A stretch of 9,547 nt of DNA, taken from Psychrobacter sp. (lineage in GTDB: Bacteria; Pseudomonadota; Gammaproteobacteria; Pseudomonadales; Moraxellaceae). Positions 1-6,758 of the stretch are shown here, in pieces. Location of the stretch: positions 1 through 9,547 of the forward strand of contig JARIEH010000283.1 in NCBI GenBank assembly GCA_029256865.1, in the 5' to 3' direction. Both the position numbers and the translations under genes were made by a program. Within the stretch, counting starts at the first letter, position 1; each line of letters starts with the position of its first letter. The notes beneath the pieces were generated by a model. It was not told where the DNA came from, did not search any database, and saw nothing but the letters and a program-made list of their open reading frames with translations.

Positions 1-473
1 GTAATCAATGCCTGTGACACACCTGCTGCAAGCAAGGTAGGATCTTGCATCGCACCATCTGTGATGGCTAAAAACGAAGATATAATCCCCAATACGGTCC
101 CTAATAAGCCAAGTAATGGCGCAATCGCACCGATTGTCCCGAGCATATTGATATTTTTTTCTAGCTGATGCACTTGTACGCTGGCACGATTTTGCATGTG
201 CATGGTCATCGAATCCAGACCATAATGACGATAGAGCAAGCCAGTGGCCAAAATATCACCCAGTGGTGTTTTTTCTTTGACATTCATCAATTGTGTGCGA
301 CCGATATCACCATTTTCACGCAAGCGATTAATCAGCTGTTCACGCAGTCTGATAGGTATTATTTTCTCAAACTGTAGTGTACTACTACGCTCAATGATGA
401 TAATAAGCGCAACGATTGAACATATGACGATAGGCATCATCAACCAACCACCGGCTTTTACCAACTCCCACAT
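1..473 (-). CDS. exbB: MotA/TolQ/ExbB-family proton channel subunit, 3'-truncated by window edge
   Basis: I translated this from the minus strand starting at the ATG at 473-471; 157 codons are visible and the gene runs off the window. The protein opens with MWELVKAGGWLMMPIVICS and has a first membrane segment at about residues 10-28. A cytoplasmic stretch of about 75 residues follows, then a second hydrophobic segment at about 107-135 with the family signature GAIAPLLGLLGTVLG. Members form an inner-membrane pentamer that, with an ExbD/TolR partner, uses the proton gradient to energise outer-membrane processes. The third segment, with its conserved Thr, lies outside the window. An exbD-type gene would be expected just beyond the left edge; in related bacteria this pair often precedes lipid A genes (inference). 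The start has only a weak purine-rich site (AAGAGAG). It lies 136 bases after parB on the same strand, so it may have its own promoter. TolQ is the alternative name; the family call is firm, the subtype less so. Confidence 0.85.
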   Translation of the reverse strand, partial: MWELVKAGGWLMMPIVICSIVALIIIIERSSTLQFEKIIPIRLREQLINRLRENGDIGRTQLMNVKEKTPLGDILATGLLYRHYGLDSMTMHMQNRASVQVHQLEKNINMLGTIGAIAPLLGLLGTVLGIISSFLAITDGAMQDPTLLAAGVSQALI

Positions 474-609
474 AATGACTCTCTTATTTATATTGTCAAT
501 CTACAAGGCATAAAGCTAATACTTAATAAAAATTATGGATAATAGAGTATAAGAAAAATGCCTAAAAGCTAAGTATGCTATTTAAAGAATGACCATGCAG
601 GTTGCTTTA

Positions 610-1731
610 TTAACTTTGCGCTTCTAAATGTTTGATTAACGCCGACAGCTGATCTTGATTATGAAAAAATATCTCTACACTGCCTTGGCCGTCTTTTTTA
701 TGCTTAAGCTTTACCTCAGCTCCCAACATATCTGTCAGACGCTGCGTCAAACGCTCAATATCGCGAGACTGGGCTTGTTCTGGGCGCTCAGCTTTGGGTG
801 CAGGGTTTAATATGGATTTCACCAGTTTCTCAGCTTCGCGCACGGTCATGCCGCCATCAATTATTTTTTGCGCAATGATAGGCTGCTGCTCAGATGACAA
901 TGCCAGAAGTGTACGTGCGTGACCCATATCTAGGTCGCTATGGGCTAAATGGTCTTTGACTGTATCATGCAGCTGATTCAAGCGTAGGAGATTCGATACC
1001 GTGGTACGTGCCTTACCGACTACCTCTGCAATCATGGCATGACTCATACCAAACTCAGTATGAAAACGCTGTAAGGCGGCAGCCTGCTCAATCACTGATA
1101 AGTCTTCACGTTGGATGTTTTCAATCAGTGCCAAGGCTATGGCCAACTCATCTGACAAAGCGCGCTCAATCGCAGGGATGACTGTTTTTCCCGCCATTTT
1201 TGCCGCACGCCAGCGGCGCTCACCAGCGATGATTTCGTGGGTCACCTCTGTTGAGCTTTTATCTTCGCTGGCCAATAACGGCCGGATAACAATAGGCTGC
1301 ATAATACCGTGCTGCTCAATAGAAGAGGCCAGCTCTGCCAAAGCCGTTTCACTCATATCACGGCGCGGCTGATACTTACCCGCTTGTAACTGTGTCACCG
1401 CAATCTGCACCAAACTGATTTGATCTTCAGGAAAACTGCCATCGACACTGTCGCTACGCATTTTAGCCTGACTGCGAGCGCTACGCGGTGTGCGCATGCT
1501 TGTCTCACTATCTGACTTTTTAGTGGTTTTGACAGTGCTGGTTTTGGACTGAGTAACGCCTGTTTGAATGGCAGACTTAGTATTATCTGGCACATTAGAT
1601 TCGCTTAATTCCGAGCGACGCACAGCCGAGTCATCTTGCAAAGCAGAGGCGGTAATTTGCTTTTCTTTTTTGATTGACCCTAATAAGGCATCTAAACCTC
1701 GATTGGCAGCCAATCCTCGTTTTTTCGCCAT
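610..1731 (-). CDS. parB: Chromosome-partitioning protein ParB (Spo0J family)
   Basis: This 373-residue protein binds parS centromere sites, loads as a CTP-dependent DNA clamp, spreads, and stimulates the ParA ATPase to move replicated origins apart. The N-terminus (KKRGLAANRGLDALLGS, residues 3-19) matches the conserved ParA-contacting peptide. A Ser/Thr/Lys-rich linker follows at about 25-100. The CTP-binding N-domain carries AGKYQPRR (117-124), HGIMQPIVIRP (141-151) and the C-motif GERRWRA (170-176). ENIQRED (204-210) precedes a helix-turn-helix at about 228-252 (GMSHAMIAEVVGKARTTVSN). A C-terminal dimerisation domain spans about 323-373. Length and domain order are typical of chromosomal ParB; the linker is somewhat long. 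The ATG at 1731 has GAGGATAGG upstream as a Shine-Dalgarno site. It follows parA by 149 bases, a larger gap than in tightly overlapping parAB pairs, so it may also have its own promoter. Confidence 0.97.
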   Translation of the reverse strand: MAKKRGLAANRGLDALLGSIKKEKQITASALQDDSAVRRSELSESNVPDNTKSAIQTGVTQSKTSTVKTTKKSDSETSMRTPRSARSQAKMRSDSVDGSFPEDQISLVQIAVTQLQAGKYQPRRDMSETALAELASSIEQHGIMQPIVIRPLLASEDKSSTEVTHEIIAGERRWRAAKMAGKTVIPAIERALSDELAIALALIENIQREDLSVIEQAAALQRFHTEFGMSHAMIAEVVGKARTTVSNLLRLNQLHDTVKDHLAHSDLDMGHARTLLALSSEQQPIIAQKIIDGGMTVREAEKLVKSILNPAPKAERPEQAQSRDIERLTQRLTDMLGAEVKLKHKKDGQGSVEIFFHNQDQLSALIKHLEAQS

Positions 1732-1771
1732 GATTACCTATCCTCTAACGCTAAAATAAAAGCCAAATGAG

Positions 1772-1780
1772 TGTGAATAA
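1772..1780 (-). promoter_or_regulatory. Candidate DnaA box in the parA-parB spacer
   Basis: The minus strand reads TTATTCACA here, an exact match to the relaxed DnaA box TTATNCACA. It sits about 40 bases upstream of the parB start. A second, poor match (TTATCTACC, plus strand, 1798-1806, two mismatches to TTATCCACA) lies nearby. A single 9-mer can arise by chance, so DnaA binding is only inferred. Confidence 0.35.
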
Positions 1781-1880
1781 CTTCCTATTAACACAGTTAT
1801 CTACCAAATAAATGCTGATGAATCATTATCGCTCTATAAAATACTTTACTGTCTAACGATTCGTTTGCCGCTGATTATGT

Positions 1881-2660
1881 CTAACTGCTTTGTTTCATCA
1901 CTTCAGCGGCCAGTTTTTGATACGCACGAGACCCTTTTGACCATCTCTCATAAGCAATCACAGGTAAACCGTGTGCGGGCGCTTCTGCCAAACGAATGTT
2001 TCTTGGAATGTGGGTCTTGTACATGATATCGCCGAAGTGAGCTTCAAGCTCAGCTGAGACATCACGGGCAAGTGTGTTTCGCGCATCAAACAAAGTTCTC
2101 ACCACACCGCGGATATACAGCTTAGGATTGAGTTCAGTGAGACGTTCAATCGTCTGTGACAAGTCGGCCAACCCTTCTAGCGCATAGTATTCGCACTGCA
2201 TCGGGATAATGACGCTATCCGTGGCCACTAACGCATTAATCGTTAGCAGGTTTAAACTGGGCGCACAGTCTATAATCACGTAATCATAGGCGTCTTTATT
2301 GGTTGCTACTTGGGCACTGACTAAGTCCGCTACTGCTGTCTTAAACAACTCGTGACTGTTGGTTTGCCCCATCAAGGTGACGTCTATACCCGCCAGTTCA
2401 CGATTGGCACCGATGACATCAAAACCTGCTGGACTTCTAACAATCGCAGCAGATAGTGAAACCCCATCCAGTAGCACATCTGCCATGGTCAGCTCTAAAT
2501 CATTTTTATCCAAGCCAGTACCACTGGTCGCATTGCCCTGTGGGTCTAAATCAATCAGTAGGACGTGCTTGCGTTTGGCGGCCAAGCTGGCGGTCAAGTT
2601 TACTGCTGTCGTGGTTTTACCAACGCCGCCTTTTTGATTCGCAATGGCTATGATTTCCAT
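1881..2660 (-). CDS. parA: Chromosome-partitioning ATPase ParA (Soj/MinD-like)
   Basis: This deviant-Walker P-loop ATPase binds DNA non-specifically as an ATP dimer and drives ParB-parS movement. I chose the ATG at 2660 (259 residues, MEIIAIANQKGGVGK), because family members begin a few residues before the P-loop. An in-frame TTG at 2672 would add MSEC but has no ribosome-binding site. With the ATG numbering, the deviant Walker A KGGVGKT is at 10-16, the A' motif DLDPQGN at 37-43, and Walker B YVIIDCAPSL at 127-136. A typical C-terminal section has HIPRNIRLAEAP and later GSRAYQKLAAEV. It lacks the long N-terminal helix-turn-helix region of plasmid type Ia ParA, which fits a chromosomal (Soj) role. 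It lies 225 bases after rsmG and 149 bases before parB on the same strand. The ribosome-binding site of the chosen start is weak (TTGAGTGAG). Confidence 0.97.
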   Translation of the reverse strand: MEIIAIANQKGGVGKTTTAVNLTASLAAKRKHVLLIDLDPQGNATSGTGLDKNDLELTMADVLLDGVSLSAAIVRSPAGFDVIGANRELAGIDVTLMGQTNSHELFKTAVADLVSAQVATNKDAYDYVIIDCAPSLNLLTINALVATDSVIIPMQCEYYALEGLADLSQTIERLTELNPKLYIRGVVRTLFDARNTLARDVSAELEAHFGDIMYKTHIPRNIRLAEAPAHGLPVIAYERWSKGSRAYQKLAAEVMKQSS

Positions 2661-2885
2661 ACACTCACTCAATTTAATTAGGATCTAGGACTATTTTTTA
2701 CTCTAATAAACTTTCGGGCTAAAGACCAGATGATACCATTTACTCTTTACATAACTATTAACTATCAACGGACTGATTGACGAAGGCGCGTCTTAATAAA
2801 TAGCACAAACATCATGCTGTTTACAGACATAAACGAGGATTCACAAAAGCATTTATTGTTTCATCATCAAAAATGTGTTGATAGC

Positions 2886-3614
2886 TTAGTCATTTTTACC
2901 AGACAATTCAATCAAATGACGACTGTCATGTAAACGTGGCACGTCAAGCTGAATCGTTTGAATCTGCCATTCTCCTTCGAGCGCTTGTAGCTCTTCGTCC
3001 GTAGGCGCTTTGCCTTTCATCGCACATAAGCGACCGTTATCTGCCAATCGCGGCTGTGCTACTTCTGCAAAGTCTATTAAGCTGGCAAAAGCTCGAGAAG
3101 TCACCACATCATAAGTGGCATCATGCGCTTCAATACGAGAAGCGATGGGCTGCATATTACTCAAACCAAGCTCACTACTGATCTGTTTAATAAAACGAAT
3201 CTTTTTTTGATTGCTATCAAGGGCGGTACAAGGGCGCTCAGGCTGACAAATCGCAACAATAACTGCCGGCAGACCAGCACCAGTACCGATATCTAACAAC
3301 GACCCTGATGGTAAATGCGGTATAATAGCCAAGCAATCGATAACATGCTTGATCAAGGCTTCTTCTGGATGGGTAATGGCGGTCAGATTATACGCTTTAT
3401 TCCACAATAAAAGCTGGTCTAAGTAGAGTAGTAGCGTGCGCTGCTGCGTCTCACTCAAGCTCAAACCTAACTCGTTTATTGCCTGCGCTAAGATATTAGC
3501 CAGTTTGGGTAATTGCGCACCAAGCTTTACAAAGCCAGTAGGATCTATACTGACAGTGACCGTGCTAGCAGACGATGAAGCTGTTTTAGTGAAAGCTGAC
3601 ATACAACGAATCAT
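2886..3614 (-). CDS. rsmG: 16S rRNA (guanine527-N7)-methyltransferase RsmG (GidB)
   Basis: RsmG uses S-adenosylmethionine to methylate N7 of G527 in the 530 loop of 16S rRNA. In several bacteria its loss gives low-level streptomycin resistance. The 242-residue product contains the family block WNKAYNLTAI (71-80), the SAM-binding motif I LLDIGTGAGLPA (106-117), an acidic residue after strand 2 (ALDSNQKK, 131-138), SRAFASL (173-179), MKGK (199-202) and a C-terminal DSRHLIEL. It is about 35 residues longer than E. coli RsmG (207). The extra part is a Ser/Thr-rich N-terminus. An in-frame ATG at 3602 (MSAFTK) is an alternative start, and neither start has a strong Shine-Dalgarno site. It heads the rsmG-parA-parB series, without mnmG upstream. 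Confidence 0.96.
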   Translation of the reverse strand: MIRCMSAFTKTASSSASTVTVSIDPTGFVKLGAQLPKLANILAQAINELGLSLSETQQRTLLLYLDQLLLWNKAYNLTAITHPEEALIKHVIDCLAIIPHLPSGSLLDIGTGAGLPAVIVAICQPERPCTALDSNQKKIRFIKQISSELGLSNMQPIASRIEAHDATYDVVTSRAFASLIDFAEVAQPRLADNGRLCAMKGKAPTDEELQALEGEWQIQTIQLDVPRLHDSRHLIELSGKND

Positions 3615-3675
3615 CCAGTTTTGACAGGTTAACCGTCTATTTTATCATGCAGGCTGCCTATTGAATAGTTGCAGA

Positions 3676-3703
3676 TTGCGCCAATGTCCGCCATATTATA
3701 CTA
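3676..3703 (+). promoter_or_regulatory. Candidate promoter for the Lon-like protease operon
   Basis: On the plus strand TTGCGC (3676-3681) is followed, after 16 bases, by TATACT (3698-3703). It would leave a leader of about 300 bases before the protease ATG. It overlaps the minus-strand -10 box, so the two promoters could interfere. A closer promoter in the AT-rich 3890-3960 stretch is possible, but I could not find a clear hexamer pair there. Confidence 0.25.
3695..3700 (-). promoter_or_regulatory. Candidate -10 box for rsmG-parA-parB
   Basis: The minus strand has a perfect TATAAT about 80 bases upstream of the rsmG start, inside the divergent spacer. No good -35 hexamer is found at 16-18 bases (the 17-base position reads CGTCTC), so the call rests on the -10 box and its position. 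Confidence 0.35.
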
Positions 3704-3897
3704 TCTGCGCTGACAGTGAGACGTTATTCTTCATTGATAGTGCCACATTTACTATTGATTCGTTATTATGAATAAAATGCTTAGATCAGTCATTAACTGC
3801 TTTACTGGCTCAACGATCCACGTATACATTGATACAAAACTGCCTTTAATGATCTGTCTAAAACGCTGCCGCATCTTGTAAGATGGTTGATGACAAC

Positions 3898-3917
3898 TAA
3901 GATAGATTAAGATAGAT
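3898..3917 (+). repeat. Tandem 10-mer direct repeat upstream of the Lon-like gene
   Basis: TAAGATAGAT occurs twice head to tail with no gap, about 90 bases before the protease start. A 10-base period equals one helical turn, so it could present a protein on one face of the DNA, but two copies may be chance slippage. Confidence 0.5.
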
Positions 3918-4007
3918 AATGACACCATACCTATTCATAAAATATCTGTTTTATAAAATATTTACCTTAAAACCTCTTCTACTTTTTAAAACGAACAACA
4001 TACGCCT

Positions 4008-6758
4008 ATGACCGAACAGCTAACTGCTCTTATGACCCAAACCTCAGACGGTACTGATGCAACGACTATTACCAAAAACAACCCTGTAGCAGTCAAGCGC
4101 CAATCTGAAAAAGACAAGCAAGATGCCCTATTGCCTCACCCGATATTTGAAGAGGTCAATCAGCGCTGCCTGATAACCGCTGAGCAGCTCAAACGTTATA
4201 GTGATGCCGATAGTTTACCAAGCGATACACGCACGGCACCAGACTTAGATATTGGCTTTGGTCAGCAGCGCGCGCTCAAAGCATTACACACGGCACTGGA
4301 TATTAACGCAAGTGGCTACCATGTATTTGCTGCTGGAGAAAATGGCCTTGGCAAACGCACGGTTATCAGTCGCCTACTAAATAAAATTGCTGGCGACGCA
4401 CCGACACCTGATGACTGGGTTTATGTGCATAACTTTACCGACCCACGCACACCATTGGCATTACACTTGCCAGCTGGACAAGCGCATTTATTACAACAGC
4501 AAGTCCATCATTTATGGACTCAGGCCAACAAACGCTTAAGCCAACGCTTTCGTAGTGATCAGTATCAAAGTAAAATTGAAGCTATCAAAAACGAGACCCA
4601 TCAAAAAGAGAGTCTCGCTTATGATGCCCTAAACGCTGAGGGTAAACAGTACGATTTGGCACTGACCTTTCGCTCGCATGACAATAAAGCCATCTTTGTA
4701 CATCCGAGTAAATTGTCTGCCGAAGAAAATAGCCCGTTCACTGATCATACAAAAACACCTAGCAGCCATAGCGATAAAACCCAAACAGCGATAGAAAAAA
4801 CGACGCGCGCGACTGAAGACACTCTGAATAATAATACTGACAAGAATGAATACAGCGATTACGAGTCTGAGCTTAGTAATTTTACCCAAAAGAACCACAT
4901 GCAAAAGCGGCTCAGTCAGCTGACCATCACTTTAGAACAACTAGAAGATGAAGCCAATGATGCGATAGAAGCTCTACATCGCAATATTGCACGCCGCACA
5001 CTACAGCCTCTATTTGCCCCCATTCGACAGCAGTTTTCTGAGCTGCCGCTCGTCATTACTTATCTTGATGCCATATTTGCGGATATGGTCACCCATGTCG
5101 AGCGTATCGTCAATGGCGATGATGAAGAGTTTGTCACTGCGATACTGACAACCACTCCAAGCCGCTATGCCGTCAATGTCATGGTCAGTCATGACCCTGA
5201 GAATGGCGCACCCGTCATCTTTGAAGATCTGCCCACTCATTTGAACTTACTAGGTCATGTTGAGCAAATTACCCAATTGGGTACGGTCACCACTGATGTC
5301 AGTATGATACGTGCCGGTGCCCTACATCGCGCCAATGGAGGCTACTTAATATTAGAAGCCAGTCACCTACTCGAGCATCCTTATGCTTGGCAAGGTCTCA
5401 AACGCGCCTTGCAATCACGCAAAATCAAACTGTCTAGCCTTGAGCAGATGCTTACCTTAACGGGTAGCTTGTCGTTGTCACCGGCACCGATCGACCTTGA
5501 TGTCAAAGTCATTTTGCTCGGAGAGGCAGATCTATATTATGAACTGTTAGAGTTAGAGCCAGAGTTTGATGCCGTATTTAAGGTTCGTGCTGATTTTCAT
5601 GATGACGTCATTCGCACCGACGAGCATGAATTGGCATTGGTTGCCAAAATGGCTGACATCATTGAGTATGCTCATCTTTATCCTTTTGATAATAGCGCAC
5701 AAGCGGCACTTCTTGAACATCTCAGCTTGCAAGCGGAAGACCAAGACCGCTTGAGTCTGCATAGTGATCGTCTCATTAAGCTGTTGCATGAATCCAATCG
5801 TCATGCACGCCTAAGTGGAGAAAATATCGTTGACGATTCTCATGTCGTCCAAGCCATCAATGATATGGATGAGCGTTCAGGCTATTTGCGCGATTTGTAT
5901 TGGGATGAGCTCAAAACAGGTCAACAGCTGATTAATACGCAAGGTGAAGCCGTCGGACAAGTCAACGCTCTCACCGTCGTCAGCTATGCTGATAGTGAGT
6001 TTGGCATGCCAGCACGGCTCACTGCTGTGATTCAGCCTAATATCGGTGCTGGTGAAATTCTCGATATTGAGCGGGATGTCGATCTGGGCGGCAGCTTACA
6101 CGCTAAGGGTATGCTGATTATGACCAGCTACTTACGCGCATTATTTAGTCAACATCATGCGCTAAACTTTAGCGCCTCTTTAGCATTTGAGCAAAGCTAC
6201 GCCCATATCGACGGCGATAGCGCAACTGTCAGTGAAGGCTGTGCGCTGTTATCCGCTTTAGCAAACGTCCCTATCAATCAAGCGTTGGCGATTACTGGCT
6301 CTATGAATCAGCTGGGAGAAGTACAAGCCGTTGGCGGTATTAACGCTAAGATTGCTGGTTTCTTTGATGCTTGCCGTGAGCAAGGCATGACTGGGCAACA
6401 AGGGGTGGTCATACCAATGGCCAACGTCAAGCAGTTGATGTTACGTGACGACATCATTGCCGCAGTTGCCTCAGGTAGCTTTCATATTTATGGCGTCTAT
6501 ACCTTAAGTGACGCGCTTACGCTCATGACGGGCCTACCCATCGACACGATGAATAAAAAGGGCCGTTATCGTAAAGACACGTTATTTGGCAAGGTTTTGC
6601 GCCGTTTGATGTTATGGGATGAGAATCAGGATAGTGAAGACGATATCGATGACAAAAAAGCCAAAAAGAAAGCCAAGAAGAAACGCAAAGCCAAACGTCA
6701 AAAAAAAGCAGATAAGAGAGAAAAACAACAACGCAAAAAAGAAATAGGTAACTTTTAA
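4008..6758 (+). CDS. Lon-family AAA+ ATP-dependent protease (LonB/YcbZ-like)
   Basis: The 916-residue protein combines an AAA+ unfoldase module with a Lon-type Ser-Lys peptidase, and should degrade selected cytoplasmic proteins. It matches the AAA_32/Lon_C group rather than classical LonA, since it lacks the LonA substrate-binding N-domain. Residues 43-100 are the lead-in (HPIFEEV, DIGFGQQRAL). Walker A is GENGLGKRT (110-118). An insertion at about 150-340 has coiled-coil character around 296-325 and a polar, low-complexity stretch at about 237-292. FEDLPTHLNLLGHVEQI (405-421) and HRANGGYLILEA (440-451, the Walker B region) are family hallmarks, and VKVILLGEADLYYEL (499-513) is the sensor-1 area. 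The peptidase domain is at about 640-845, with Ser738 in HIDGDSAT and Lys781 in GGINAKIAGFFD. The tail, about 883-914, is almost all Lys/Arg. The P-loop has Arg117 where Ser/Thr is usual. The ATG at 4008 has no clear Shine-Dalgarno site. The stop codon abuts the next gene's ATG, so the two are probably translationally coupled. Confidence 0.93.
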   Translation: MTEQLTALMTQTSDGTDATTITKNNPVAVKRQSEKDKQDALLPHPIFEEVNQRCLITAEQLKRYSDADSLPSDTRTAPDLDIGFGQQRALKALHTALDINASGYHVFAAGENGLGKRTVISRLLNKIAGDAPTPDDWVYVHNFTDPRTPLALHLPAGQAHLLQQQVHHLWTQANKRLSQRFRSDQYQSKIEAIKNETHQKESLAYDALNAEGKQYDLALTFRSHDNKAIFVHPSKLSAEENSPFTDHTKTPSSHSDKTQTAIEKTTRATEDTLNNNTDKNEYSDYESELSNFTQKNHMQKRLSQLTITLEQLEDEANDAIEALHRNIARRTLQPLFAPIRQQFSELPLVITYLDAIFADMVTHVERIVNGDDEEFVTAILTTTPSRYAVNVMVSHDPENGAPVIFEDLPTHLNLLGHVEQITQLGTVTTDVSMIRAGALHRANGGYLILEASHLLEHPYAWQGLKRALQSRKIKLSSLEQMLTLTGSLSLSPAPIDLDVKVILLGEADLYYELLELEPEFDAVFKVRADFHDDVIRTDEHELALVAKMADIIEYAHLYPFDNSAQAALLEHLSLQAEDQDRLSLHSDRLIKLLHESNRHARLSGENIVDDSHVVQAINDMDERSGYLRDLYWDELKTGQQLINTQGEAVGQVNALTVVSYADSEFGMPARLTAVIQPNIGAGEILDIERDVDLGGSLHAKGMLIMTSYLRALFSQHHALNFSASLAFEQSYAHIDGDSATVSEGCALLSALANVPINQALAITGSMNQLGEVQAVGGINAKIAGFFDACREQGMTGQQGVVIPMANVKQLMLRDDIIAAVASGSFHIYGVYTLSDALTLMTGLPIDTMNKKGRYRKDTLFGKVLRRLMLWDENQDSEDDIDDKKAKKKAKKKRKAKRQKKADKREKQQRKKEIGNF

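Larger units (their letters stand above)
3615..4007. other. 393-base divergent intergenic region between rsmG and the Lon-like protease gene
   Basis: I see no plausible coding region here. It is AT-rich, especially after 3890. It contains a perfect minus-strand TATAAT (3695-3700), an overlapping plus-strand promoter candidate (3676-3703), a 14-base palindrome CATCTTGTAAGATG (3872-3885), a tandem 10-mer TAAGATAGAT (3898-3917), and two copies of ATAAAATAT 16 bases apart (3937-3945 and 3953-3961). The second copy is part of the palindrome TTTTATAAAA (3949-3958). This is probably the divergent control region for rsmG-parA-parB and for the protease-WYL operon (inference). Confidence 0.6.

Noticed and set aside
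168..513. Plus-strand open frames opposite the ExbB gene
   Set aside because: They lie antisense to a recognisable ExbB/TolQ coding region and their translations show no family features.
564..590. Possible terminator after parB around AGCTAAGTATGCT
   Set aside because: Only three base pairs form at the ends and there is no proper U-run, so it does not qualify.
2075..2092. Possible parS site, TGTTTCGCGCATCAAACA, inside parA
   Set aside because: The arms TGTTT and AAACA are eight bases apart instead of six and the core lacks CACGTG-like symmetry. It also falls in well-conserved ParA coding sequence.
2661..2672. TTG start adding MSEC to ParA
   Set aside because: There is no ribosome-binding site before it, and the ATG at 2660 gives the usual family N-terminus.
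1890..2866. Two copies of TTGTTTCATCA (1890-1900 and 2856-2866) as parS half-sites
   Set aside because: Neither has the second arm, and one encodes the ParA C-terminus.
3872..3885. Palindrome CATCTTGTAAGATG as a terminator or a defined operator
   Set aside because: A stem of six with a two-base gap is too small and lacks a T-run for termination, and such palindromes are expected by chance in this much DNA; it is kept only as part of the spacer description.
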